Assembly (NCBI RefSeq): GCF_003226535.1
Contig: NZ_QKOB01000002.1
Span: forward strand, 1 to 64,000
Reading direction: 5' to 3'
DNA from: Meiothermus sp. Pnk-1
GTDB lineage: Bacteria; Deinococcota; Deinococci; Deinococcales; Thermaceae
Length of the DNA stretch: 64,000 bases
How positions within the stretch are numbered: the first letter of the stretch is position 1; every line of letters begins with the position of its first letter. Below, one piece after another: positions 16,029-23,563 of the stretch. The notes under the pieces were generated by a model, which did not search any database, had not been told where the DNA came from, and saw only the letters and a program-made list of their open reading frames with translations. The position numbers and the translations under genes are program-made.

Positions 16029-17110
16029 CCCTCATCACCGGAGCCAGCCGGGGGCTGGGGCTGGCGCTCGCCCGAGCCCTGGCCGAGAAAGGCTGGGCGC
16101 TGGTTATCGACGCCCGGGGGGCCGAAGCGCTGGAATATGCTCGAGCCGAACTCGCCGGAAAGGCGCAGGTGGTGTCGATCCCCGGTGACGTGTCGAATGA
16201 CTGGCACCTCCAAGCCCTGGTCGAAGCCGCACAGGAGCTCGGCGGCCTCGACGCCGTGGTCAACAACGCCTCGATCCTGGGGCCGAGCCCCCAGCCTCGC
16301 CTCGCCGAGTATCCCCTCGAGGGGCTCGAGCAGGTCTACCGGGTCAACGTTCTGGCCCCCTTGCGGCTGATCCAGCTTGCCCTGCCGCTGCTGAAGCCGG
16401 GAGGCTGCATCCTCAACATCACCTCCGACGCGGCGGTGGAGGGCTACGCGGGCTGGGGTGGGTACGGCTCGAGCAAAGCTGCGCTCGAGCAGCTTTCGAA
16501 GGTCCTCGCTGCCGAGCACCCCGAGTTCCGGGTCTACTGGGTGGACCCCGGGGACATAAACACTCGGATGCACCAAGAAGCTTTTCCCGGGGAGGATATC
16601 TCGGACCGGCCTCCCCCCGAGACCAGCGTCCCCGGGCTGTTGAAGCTGATCGAAGGCAAGCTGCCCAGCGGGCGCTACAAGGCCCGCGAGATCGGACAAA
16701 AACGGCAGGAGATCCAGGGGTTGCGCATCGCCCTCGCCGTGAATGATTTTGAGCGGGCGGCTCACTTCTACCGAGACGGGCTGGGCCTCGCAGCGCTCGA
16801 GGAGTGGAACCGCCCCGAGGGCCGGGGGCTGATCTTGGACGCTGGGCGGGCCACGCTCGAGCTGCTCGATGTTTCCCAGGTCGAGACGGTGGACCGGATC
16901 GAAGCCGGGAGGCGGGTCTCGGGGCCGGTGCGCCTTGCCTTTGAGGTGGAACACCTAGAGGCGGTGGCGCAGGCCCTGCAAGAAGCTGGAGCCGAGGCGA
17001 TCCATCCGCCCGTTCGCACCCCTTGGGGTGACCGTAACCAGCGCTTGCGGGCTCCGGACGGGATGCAGATCACCCTCTTCCGAGCAAAAGCCAAGGAGCC
17101 GATTTCATGA
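16016..17110 (+). CDS. short-chain dehydrogenase fused to a VOC/glyoxalase domain
   Basis: A 364-residue two-domain protein. Residues 1-~225 form an SDR: cofactor loop TGASRGLGLAL, NNAS motif, catalytic Ser region NITSDAAVEG, and active site YGSSKAALEQL (YxxxK intact). Residues ~238-358 form a vicinal-oxygen-chelate domain (LRIALAVNDFERAAHFYRDGLGL ... WGDRNQRLRAPDGMQITLF). This fusion is unusual. The stop overlaps the following QueA-like gene by ATGA, so the two are translationally coupled and may act together on an unknown substrate. Confidence 0.85.
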   Translation: MPRVALITGASRGLGLALARALAEKGWALVIDARGAEALEYARAELAGKAQVVSIPGDVSNDWHLQALVEAAQELGGLDAVVNNASILGPSPQPRLAEYPLEGLEQVYRVNVLAPLRLIQLALPLLKPGGCILNITSDAAVEGYAGWGGYGSSKAALEQLSKVLAAEHPEFRVYWVDPGDINTRMHQEAFPGEDISDRPPPETSVPGLLKLIEGKLPSGRYKAREIGQKRQEIQGLRIALAVNDFERAAHFYRDGLGLAALEEWNRPEGRGLILDAGRATLELLDVSQVETVDRIEAGRRVSGPVRLAFEVEHLEAVAQALQEAGAEAIHPPVRTPWGDRNQRLRAPDGMQITLFRAKAKEPIS

Positions 17111-18243
17111 GGCTGAGGGAGACTTCTCTGGATTTCGTGTTGCCCGCCGAACTGGAGGCCCACGAACCCCCCGAGGCCCGTGGCCTGGAGCGCGACCAGG
17201 TTCGGCTGATGGTCTCGTACCGCTCGAGCGATCGCTTGGTGCACACCCGCTTCCGCGAGATTCCCCAATACCTCGGGGCTGGGGACGTGCTGGTCATCAA
17301 CACCTCGGGCACCTTGCCCGCCGCGCTCCCGGCGACCGCGGAAGATGGGAGGGAGCTGCGGCTGCACCTCTCGAGCCGGCTTCCGGGTGGAGTGTGGACG
17401 GTGGAGTTGCGAACCCCTGTCTCCGCTACCGAGGGAGGGGAGCAAGCCCTGACCACCAAGCCGTTCTTCGGGGGGCGGGTGGGGGAGACTTTGGGCCTGC
17501 CGGGCGGGGCCTCGGCCACGCTGCTGGCGCGGTATCGGCTAGGGCTAGAGGGGGCTACAGAGACGCCAGGCCCGGAGCGCTTCACTCCGCTACATAGCGG
17601 GGAATCCCGTCTGTGGATCGCCGCCCTCGAGATCCCTCACGGCCTACAACCCACCGCCTACCTCCTCGAGCACGGCCAGCCCATCCGCTACAGCTACGTG
17701 CCGCAGCCCTGGCCCCTCGAGTTCTATCAGACCGTCTACGCCACCGAGCTGGGCAGCGCCGAGATGCCCTCGGCGGGGCGGGCCTTCACCCCGCAGATCA
17801 TCACCCGGCTGGTGGCCCAAGGAGTGCAGGTGGCGCCGCTGCTGCTGCACACCGGGGTGGCCTCACTGGAGGAGCACGAGCCGCCCTACGAGGAGTTCTA
17901 CCGCGTTCCCCCGGAGACCGCCCGCTTGGTCAACCAAGCCCGGGCGGATGGCCGGCGGGTCATAGCGGTCGGTACCACCGTGGTGCGGGCTTTGGAGACC
18001 GTCACCGATGTTTACGGTGTGCTCCACCCCGGCGAGGGCTGGACCAAGCTCGTCATCACCCCCCAGCGCGGGGTGCGGGCGGTGGACGGTATCCTCACCG
18101 GCTGGCACGAGCCCAAGGCCACCCACCTGCTGATGCTCGAGGCGATCGCCGGGAAACGGCACGTGGAAATCGCGTACCGAGCCGCACTGCGCGAACAATA
18201 TCTATGGCACGAGTTTGGCGACCTGCACCTGATTCTGCCCTAG
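17107..18243 (+). CDS. QueA-family protein, divergent paralogue
   Basis: A 378-residue member of the S-adenosylmethionine:tRNA ribosyltransferase-isomerase family. Recognisable blocks are LGAGDVLVINTSGTLPA (QueA: PGDLLVxNDTRVIPA), YQTVYATELGSAEMPSAGRAFT (QueA: YQTVYA..GSVAAPTAGLHFT), LLLHTGVASL and VGTTVVRALET. The AxTAGLHFT motif of true QueA is changed to MPSAGRAFT, and the first block also drifts. Translational coupling to an SDR-VOC fusion is not a queuosine context. A role other than tRNA modification is inferred; a queuosine function cannot be excluded. Confidence 0.8.
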   Translation: MRLRETSLDFVLPAELEAHEPPEARGLERDQVRLMVSYRSSDRLVHTRFREIPQYLGAGDVLVINTSGTLPAALPATAEDGRELRLHLSSRLPGGVWTVELRTPVSATEGGEQALTTKPFFGGRVGETLGLPGGASATLLARYRLGLEGATETPGPERFTPLHSGESRLWIAALEIPHGLQPTAYLLEHGQPIRYSYVPQPWPLEFYQTVYATELGSAEMPSAGRAFTPQIITRLVAQGVQVAPLLLHTGVASLEEHEPPYEEFYRVPPETARLVNQARADGRRVIAVGTTVVRALETVTDVYGVLHPGEGWTKLVITPQRGVRAVDGILTGWHEPKATHLLMLEAIAGKRHVEIAYRAALREQYLWHEFGDLHLILP

Positions 18244-18346
18244 CAATGAGGCAAGGGTCGCGACGGAAATCCGTGGACAGAAGATAGCGGGAAATGCATT
18301 TCAAACCTGCTCGAGGGCGACAAGGCAAGCTATCCAGGAGGTAAAG

Positions 18347-18688
18347 ATGACCTATTACCTGATGCGGGCCAAAGCCAAGGGCAACTTGGCAGAACTCAAA
18401 AGGCGCCTGGACGGGGGCGAAATCCAGGTTATGCGTATGCGGCCCTTCAGGGCCGCGCTGGACGATTCGCTGCAGGGGGCCCGGCTCGAGCCCGACGGAA
18501 CTTGGGTCTGGGAAAGACAAGACTACTGCGTGCCGCCCCTGGCAATGGAGCGGGCAGCGGTGCTCGATACCTACTTCGAGGAAATCGTGGCGTTGTCTCG
18601 TGGCGCTAGCCGGGTGGTCGAGACCGTGCAGAAGGGTCAGGGCCGGAAACGGCTCGAGGGCTTGCCGAGCGCCTGGGGGAAGCAGTGA
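18347..18688 (+). CDS. small conserved-looking protein, unknown
   Basis: A 113-residue soluble protein (begins MTYYLMRAKAKGNLAELKRR) not assigned to a family. It has a good Shine-Dalgarno (AGGAGGTAAAG) and overlaps the following NTF2-like gene by four bases (GTGA), so the pair is coupled. Composition is mixed, with a basic C-terminus (KGQGRKRLEG). Codon choice resembles its neighbours, supporting a real gene. Confidence 0.65.
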   Translation: MTYYLMRAKAKGNLAELKRRLDGGEIQVMRMRPFRAALDDSLQGARLEPDGTWVWERQDYCVPPLAMERAAVLDTYFEEIVALSRGASRVVETVQKGQGRKRLEGLPSAWGKQ

Positions 18689-19053
18689 CCCGCGAAGGGG
18701 TGCAAGCCTGGCTCTCCTTTCTGGGGCAGGCCTGGGAAGAAGCCGATGCCGAGCGGGCAGCTGCGCTGTTTGATCCCCAGGTCAGCTATCAAGAAAACCC
18801 CTTCAACCCACCCATTCAGGGGTTTGAGGCGGTGCGGCGCTACTGGCGGGAGAACTTGGCCACCCAAAGAGCCGTGAAATTCGAGGGGTGGGTTTTAGCG
18901 GTGGATGGCGAGGTCGCAGTGGTGAACTGGAGGGTGGGGTTTGTCCGAGTGCCCGGCGATGAGTATGTCCGGCTGGATGGGGTGAGCGTGGGCCATTTCG
19001 GCGCCGAAGGTAAGCCGGTGCTGTGGCGCGAGTGGTGGCACCGGGAAGAATAA
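18685..19053 (+). CDS. NTF2/SnoaL-like protein
   Basis: A 122-residue protein with the cone-shaped NTF2-like fold signature: LSFLGQAWEEADAERAAALFDPQVSYQENPF, then GFEAVRRYWRENL and a strand-rich end (VAVVNWRVGFVRV ... DGVSVGHFGAEGKPVLWREWW). Such proteins are small isomerases, hydrolases or ligand-binding proteins; the substrate is unknown. The GTG start overlaps the previous stop. Confidence 0.75.
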   Translation: MTREGVQAWLSFLGQAWEEADAERAAALFDPQVSYQENPFNPPIQGFEAVRRYWRENLATQRAVKFEGWVLAVDGEVAVVNWRVGFVRVPGDEYVRLDGVSVGHFGAEGKPVLWREWWHREE

Positions 19054-19057
19054 GGGT

Positions 19058-19141
19058 ATGGCAGAGCGCGTTGTCATCGTTGCCGGAGGCGACACAGGGA
19101 TGGGCCGGGTTGCCCAGGGTTTCGTGCAAGCTAAGAAATAG
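19058..19141 (+). CDS. 27-residue ORF resembling a Rossmann N-terminus
   Basis: Begins MAERVVIVAGGDTGMGR and ends AQGFVQAKK, then TAG. The GGDTGMGR loop looks like the first turn of an SDR cofactor site, as if a gene had been cut off after ~25 codons. It ends six bases before the kinase ATG, which has no Shine-Dalgarno, so it might couple kinase translation. Either a gene relic or a short real ORF. Confidence 0.3.
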   Translation: MAERVVIVAGGDTGMGRVAQGFVQAKK

Positions 19142-19147
19142 CCTGTT

Positions 19148-20308
19148 ATGGTTATCCAGCTGGATCAAAACCGCCTCGAGCGCCGCCTCAAGGAGCTTTC
19201 CACCCTCAACCGCATCCTCGAGGTGCTCAACTCCGAGGCCGATTTCGAGCGGGCGCTCGAGACCGCCTTGCACGAGCTGGTAGAACTGCTGGGCCTTAGC
19301 ACCGGCTGGGTCTTCCTGACCCGGATGGAGCCGGGGGACGCCCACCAGGGCGGCTTCAGCCTGGCCGGGTTTGCCGGGTTGCCTCCCGCGCTCGATCGGG
19401 AAGAGCAGGCCTGCTTGCGCGAAGCCGGTTGCGACTGCCAATGGCTTTTCAAAAAGGGCCGCTTGGATAAGGGAGTGAACATCGTGGAGTGCAGCCGCCT
19501 CGAGAAGGCTAAGGGCGACAAAGGCGGCCTCGAGGTCCACGCTAGCGTGCCGATCCTGGCCGAGTCCGGGCCGGTGGGCATCCTGAACCTGGCCTCGCCC
19601 GGTCCCGACCCCTTCGACCCCGAGACCCTGGAGTTTCTAACCGCGGTAGGCCGGGCGTTGGGGCTGGCCTTCAAACGGGCCCGGCTTCAGGAGCAACGCA
19701 CCCGCGAGCGCGAAGCCCTGGCCACCTTGGAAGAGCGCGCCCGGCTGGCCCGGGAGATGCACGACTCGGTGGCCCAGCTTCTGTTCGCTGCTGACCTCTC
19801 GCTGCGGGTGGCCCGGGAGGGGCCGAGTGGGCCGCGGGAAGTGGCCCTCGAGCGCTCCGCTCTTCTGGTGGCCTCGGCGTTGGACGAACTGCGGGGCCTG
19901 GTCGAGCTGCTGCGCCCCGCCGATCTTTCGCAAGGGCTCGAGGCGGCTTTATGCCGCCTGGCCGAGCGGGTCAGCGGGTCGGTGCGGGTCCACTTTGAAT
20001 CGCTCGCCCACAACCTTCCCGAAGAACTGGCCGAAACCCTCTACCGCATCGCCCAGGAGGGGGTGCATAACGCGCTCAAGCACGCCAAGGCCAAGAACAT
20101 CTGGATTCGTATTGAAAAAAAGCCCCGGCTGGTGCGTTTGCGGGTGGAAGACGATGGCAAGGGTCTACCTCCCAGGTTCAGCCGGGGCCTGGGGCTTTTA
20201 TCGCTGGAGGAGCGGGCCAAGAGCCTTCAGGGAACCCTCCGGCTCGGCAACCGTCCAGGGGGTGGGGCCAAGCTCGAGGTGGTATTCCCGATCTCCTTCA
20301 AGGGTTGA
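19148..20308 (+). CDS. GAF sensor histidine kinase with cysteine cluster
   Basis: A 386-residue NarL-group (HPK7) kinase without membrane segments: an N-terminal helix, a GAF domain (~20-180), HisKA_3 with the phospho-acceptor in REMHDSVAQLLFAADLSLR, and an HATPase domain (N box EGVHNALKHA, G1 VEDDGKGLP, G2 GLGLLSLEERA). The GAF contains C89, C95, C97 and C115 (CX5CXCX17C, ending VNIVECSRL). This resembles the [2Fe-2S]-binding GAF of the AirS oxygen/redox sensor, so redox sensing is inferred. It is followed four bases later by its response regulator. Confidence 0.88.
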   Translation: MVIQLDQNRLERRLKELSTLNRILEVLNSEADFERALETALHELVELLGLSTGWVFLTRMEPGDAHQGGFSLAGFAGLPPALDREEQACLREAGCDCQWLFKKGRLDKGVNIVECSRLEKAKGDKGGLEVHASVPILAESGPVGILNLASPGPDPFDPETLEFLTAVGRALGLAFKRARLQEQRTREREALATLEERARLAREMHDSVAQLLFAADLSLRVAREGPSGPREVALERSALLVASALDELRGLVELLRPADLSQGLEAALCRLAERVSGSVRVHFESLAHNLPEELAETLYRIAQEGVHNALKHAKAKNIWIRIEKKPRLVRLRVEDDGKGLPPRFSRGLGLLSLEERAKSLQGTLRLGNRPGGGAKLEVVFPISFKG

Positions 20309-20312
20309 ACTC

Positions 20313-20927
20313 ATGCCGCTGCGTTTGCTCATCGTGGATGATCATCCCATAGTTCGGGAAGGGCTCAAGGCCTTTTTGGGGCTTTATCCTGACCTCGAGG
20401 TGGTGGGGGAGACCGATAGCGGTGAAGAGGCGCTGAACAAGAGCCGCGCGCTCTCTGCGGATCTGGTCTTGCTCGATCTTCAGCTTTCCGATGGGCACGG
20501 CCTCGGCTTCTTGCCTCGCTTCCTATCTCTTCCCAACCCGCCTAAAGTCTTGATCCTGACCAGCTTTCTCGAGGAGGACAGCCTGCGCCAGGCCCTCAGC
20601 CTGGGGGCCTCGGGCTACCTGGTCAAGCACGCCGGGCCGGTGGCCTTGCTCGAGGGCATCCGCGCAGCAGGCCGGGGTGAGGTACCCCTAGACCCTGCGG
20701 CGGTGCGGCTTCTGACCCGCCCGGCCCCAAACCCGCTCGCCAGCCTGACCCCTAAAGAGCGCGAAGTCCTCTCGCACTTGGCCCAGGGGATGAGCAACAA
20801 AGCCATCGCCCAGGCCCTGGGGGTGAGCGAGAAAACCGTCAAGACCCACGTCAGCAGCCTCCTCGCCAAGCTGAACCTCAAGGGGCGTACCCAGGCGGCA
20901 CTTTTTGCCAAGGAACAGGGGCTCTGA
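20313..20927 (+). CDS. LuxR/NarL-type response regulator
   Basis: A 204-residue two-domain regulator. The receiver has the acidic pair in IVDDHP, the phospho-acceptor Asp in LVLLDLQLSDG, the Thr/Ser switch in LILTS and the Lys in YLVKHAG. The C-terminal LuxR HTH is LTPKEREVLSHLAQGMSNKA then VSEKTVKTHVSSLLAKL. It is cotranscribed with the GAF kinase and is presumed to be its partner. ATG at 20313, four bases after the kinase stop. Targets unknown; no binding sites were identified. Confidence 0.93.
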   Translation: MPLRLLIVDDHPIVREGLKAFLGLYPDLEVVGETDSGEEALNKSRALSADLVLLDLQLSDGHGLGFLPRFLSLPNPPKVLILTSFLEEDSLRQALSLGASGYLVKHAGPVALLEGIRAAGRGEVPLDPAAVRLLTRPAPNPLASLTPKEREVLSHLAQGMSNKAIAQALGVSEKTVKTHVSSLLAKLNLKGRTQAALFAKEQGL

Positions 20928-21064
20928 ATAGACGCCCCGTTCGAAGCGTTTCACTTCCTGCGTGCCTGGCTGGACAGCGCTGGCCCGAAAGGGGTACGGA
21001 TCCGACCACGAGCCGCGTCAGGACCGGAATACAAGACAGAACCCGCATGGCCTTCACATTCCAC

Positions 21065-21094
21065 TTCGTACGCCGTACGCAAAACGCTAAACGC
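21065..21094 (+). repeat. heptamer tandem repeat
   Basis: TTCGTAC, GCCGTAC, GCAAAAC, GCTAAAC, then GC. Same heptamer family as 38927-39003. Confidence 0.7.
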
Positions 21095-21102
21095 GGGGTG
21101 CT

Positions 21103-21123
21103 CCCTCCCCTAGCAGGGGAGGG
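21103..21123. repeat. AGC-loop hairpin repeat
   Basis: CCCTCCCCT (21103-21111), loop AGC, AGGGGAGGG (21115-21123), followed by CTGGGG. The same plan recurs at 39016-39034. Confidence 0.7.
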
Positions 21124-21184
21124 CTGGGGTGGTGTGTTGGTGTACGTCATACGTTGTACGTCGTACGAAGGAGATCGGTCCCTA

Positions 21185-21305
21185 GGTGTACCGGTTCCGC
21201 CGGTCCCGAAGGGAATCTACCTCCGGGTGTACGGAGCTTGCTCCGTCCCGATAGGGGATCGTCCCTTGGGTGTACGGCAGTACGCCGTCCCGTAGGGGAT
21301 CGTCC
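21185..21305 (+). repeat. three tandem palindromic repeat units
   Basis: Units 21185-21221, 21226-21264 and 21269-21305. Shared plan: GGTGTACGG (or CGG variant), a 6-8 base variable loop that closes a stem, CCGTCCCG, then AGGGGATCGTCC (AGGGAATCTACC in the first unit). The arms covary between units (CGGAGC/GCTCCG versus CGGC/GCCG), as expected for a conserved hairpin. Confidence 0.85.
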
Positions 21306-21310
21306 CCCGC

Positions 21311-21359
21311 GTTTAGCGTCTGGCGTTTTGCGTATTGCGTATGACCTACGACGTCTAAG
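21311..21359 (-). repeat. heptamer tandem repeat, inverse orientation
   Basis: Read on the plus strand: GTTTAGC, GTCTGGC, GTTTTGC, GTATTGC, GTATGAC, CTACGAC, GTCTAAG. It is the complement of the heptamers at 21065-21094. Confidence 0.7.
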
Positions 21360-21395
21360 TCAGCACAAATCAAGCTACCAGACCGCTTAGGGCCG

Positions 21396-22583
21396 CTATT
21401 GTTTAGGGCATAACTTTTTCTTGAACCCCTCGAGCGCCGCGTGCACCGCCCCGCTGGGCAGCACCCCCAGCTTGACCAAGGCTCCACCTCCCTTGGCGCC
21501 CAAGGGCTCGAGGACCTCCTTCCAAATCGTTTGCAAGTCCTCCGGGCGGCTAGGGTGCTTGGTCAGGACGCAGCGAGCCTTTCCCTCACCAGGGGCGACC
21601 AGCAGAGCTAGCACCCCTGGCCACTCAGCGAGCCGCTTGCCCACGGCTTCGATCACCACCGCCGGAACCTGGGCAAAGATGGTGTGCTCCGGGAATTCGG
21701 CCAACAGCTCGCGCATGACCCGTTCGGCCAGTTCCTCTTTGAGCGCGTGATTTTCGCCCTTGAGCCTGAAAAATTCGTCGCGGAGGTTGTGGATGGGTTT
21801 TTCGACCTCGAGGTAATGCGCGCTGAACCTCTCGGCCACCCGGGTGAGGATGGCGTGCTCCTGATGGAAGGTCTCGAGGGCCTCCCACCCGGCCATGAAG
21901 TAGACCCGGGTGCCCCCCTTGTAACGCTCGTACTTCACGACCTTGATCGGCCCGGCTTCGCCGGTGCGGGCTACGTGGGTTCCGCCGCAAGCCACCATGT
22001 CCCAGCCCTCGATCTCCACGATGCGAATCCGCCCCGAGACCTTGGGCGCCCGCCGCAGCGGATACGAGCCTACCTCGGAGTCTTCGATCCAGAAGGTCTT
22101 GACCGGGGTGTTGGCGTATACCGCCCAGTTGGCCAGCGCTTCGGCCTGCTGGACGGTGGCCCGGTCAGGCTCGCCGGAGAAGTCAATGGTGCAGACCGGG
22201 CCGCTCATGTTCACCGCCAGGGTCTCCCAGCCCGCCGCTCGCCAGAAGGCTTGGGCTAGGGTGTGCTCGGCGGTATGGCGCTGCATGTGGCGGTAGCGGC
22301 GGGTCCAGTCGAGTTCGCCCTGAACCTCCTGGCCTTCCGGGAGGGGGGCCTCGAGCACGTGGATTACCTCTGCTTTGGCCTTGCCCTCCCCCCGGCCTTC
22401 CGCCTCTTTCACGTCCAGCACCCTTAGTCCGTTCAGGGTGCCGGTGTCGTTGGCCTGCCCTCCAGCGGTAGGGTAAAAAAGGGTCCGATCGAGCACCACA
22501 TAGTGCTTGCCGCCCTCGCTCCAGGCACGGAGCACGCGGGCAGTAAAGCGGCTTTCGTAGGGAAATTCGTGGTACAGGCGCAC
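21396..22583 (-). CDS. alaX: alanyl-tRNA editing protein AlaX (long form)
   Basis: A 395-residue stand-alone editing factor that hydrolyses mischarged Ser- or Gly-tRNA-Ala. The N-terminal AlaRS-like part has the YPTAGGQANDTGTL segment; the zinc site is HTAEH plus CGGTH (MVACGGTHVARTGEAGPIKV). The C-terminal ~130 residues, with a coiled-coil (KGENHALKEELAERVMREL) and a GGGALVKLGVL ending, resemble the DHHA1/C-Ala region, making it the long AlaX type. GTG start with GATAAT six bases upstream (22595-22590). Confidence 0.92.
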   Translation of the reverse strand: MRLYHEFPYESRFTARVLRAWSEGGKHYVVLDRTLFYPTAGGQANDTGTLNGLRVLDVKEAEGRGEGKAKAEVIHVLEAPLPEGQEVQGELDWTRRYRHMQRHTAEHTLAQAFWRAAGWETLAVNMSGPVCTIDFSGEPDRATVQQAEALANWAVYANTPVKTFWIEDSEVGSYPLRRAPKVSGRIRIVEIEGWDMVACGGTHVARTGEAGPIKVVKYERYKGGTRVYFMAGWEALETFHQEHAILTRVAERFSAHYLEVEKPIHNLRDEFFRLKGENHALKEELAERVMRELLAEFPEHTIFAQVPAVVIEAVGKRLAEWPGVLALLVAPGEGKARCVLTKHPSRPEDLQTIWKEVLEPLGAKGGGALVKLGVLPSGAVHAALEGFKKKLCPKQ

Positions 22584-22629
22584 CCCTTAATTATCCGCCT
22601 TCGAGGGCCAATACGCCGCGGGGCATCGG

Positions 22630-23550
22630 CTACTTGGTCAGTCCAAGCTCCCTCGAGAGCCCCCTAAGGGCGTGCACCTGCCGCTCCACCAAGACTTGAA
22701 ACTCCACCCCCAAGGATAAGAACTCGCCTAGGCCGTTCTGCTCACGCACCTTGGCCCATTCCGGGGATCTGGCCACTTTACGCAGGGCCTGTACCCAGAA
22801 GGTGTAGGCCTGGGCAGAAGTGCTCTTGGGCATGTAAAACCCCTGCCAGACTACCCAGTCCACGTCGTAGCCCAGCTCTCTCAGGGTGGGGACGTCGGTG
22901 TACGGACCGGGCAAGCGTTGGGGGGCCATCACCCCCAGGGCCCGCAAGCTGCCCCCCGCGACCTCCTCTCGCAGCACGGAGGCATCTCCAAGGAAGATCT
23001 GGACGAGGTCGTGCTTGAGCGGGGTCGGGTCTTCCGCGGGGGTGTATCGGATCGAGCGGGGATCAATCCCCACCGCTCGGCCCAGCAGGGCCACCCTCAG
23101 GGGGTCTGGCCCGCCCGTCGTAATCCTGCTGGGGTCGGCCTTCCAGGCGGCGAGCAGCTCTTGCAGGGTTTTCCAGGGGGCTTCGGCTTTGACCGCGACC
23201 AACCCAAAATCGGCAGCGATGGCCCCCAGCCAGCGCACGTCGCGTTCGTTGAACGGGCCGTACTGCCCTTGGGCAAGCCGCACAGCGGTGGTCGTGCTCG
23301 CCGCCACGATCAGCTCGGGGTCGTCATCGCGCTGGCTCACCACATGGGCGTAGGCCACCCCACCTCCGGCCCCGGGCAAGTGGCTCAGCGTAAAGGGCTG
23401 GGGGACGATCTTGAGTTGGTACATGAGCTGGGCCACGGCACGGCAGGTGAAGTCCCAGCCGCCCCCGATACACTCCGGGTGCCGCGGGAGGAAGCCTTGC
23501 GCCACCCCCAGGCCAGATATCAGCAAGCCGATCCAAGCCATGCGCCACAT
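22630..23550 (-). CDS. tripartite tricarboxylate transporter solute-binding protein (TctC/Bug)
   Basis: A 306-residue periplasmic binding protein of the Bug/TctC family, starting with a signal peptide (MWRMAWIGLLISGLGVAQG). Typical features are the CIGGGWDFTCR ligand loop, LPGAGGGVAYAHVV, and the C-terminal DVDWVVWQGFYMPK. Ligands are carboxylates or similar acids. It follows gntR by 13 bases on the same strand, but the membrane genes tctA/tctB are not in this window, so it is an orphan binding protein here. Confidence 0.87.
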   Translation of the reverse strand: MWRMAWIGLLISGLGVAQGFLPRHPECIGGGWDFTCRAVAQLMYQLKIVPQPFTLSHLPGAGGGVAYAHVVSQRDDDPELIVAASTTTAVRLAQGQYGPFNERDVRWLGAIAADFGLVAVKAEAPWKTLQELLAAWKADPSRITTGGPDPLRVALLGRAVGIDPRSIRYTPAEDPTPLKHDLVQIFLGDASVLREEVAGGSLRALGVMAPQRLPGPYTDVPTLRELGYDVDWVVWQGFYMPKSTSAQAYTFWVQALRKVARSPEWAKVREQNGLGEFLSLGVEFQVLVERQVHALRGLSRELGLTK

Positions 23551-23563
23551 AGGGTACCTCGCG

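Larger units (their letters stand above)
20928..21395. repeat. 468-bp gene-free mosaic of short repeats
   Basis: Between the response regulator and alaX. It contains, in order: four heptamer units (21065-21092), an AGC-loop hairpin (21103-21123), four heptamers (21139-21166), three tandem palindromic units (21185-21305), and seven heptamers in inverse orientation (21311-21359). The outer heptamer runs form an inverted pair (GCAAAACGCTAAACGCGGGG versus its near-complement at the far end). No convincing gene lies here. Confidence 0.8.

Noticed and set aside
18244-18346. tRNA or small RNA gene in the gap after the QueA-like gene
   Set aside because: No cloverleaf, CCA-end or promoter-terminator pair; only the ribosome site of the next gene was found.
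21185-21305. Three tandem ~40-bp units as a CRISPR array
   Set aside because: Units are adjacent with only 4 bases between them, carry no spacers, and the same unit occurs singly inside genes; no cas genes are present.
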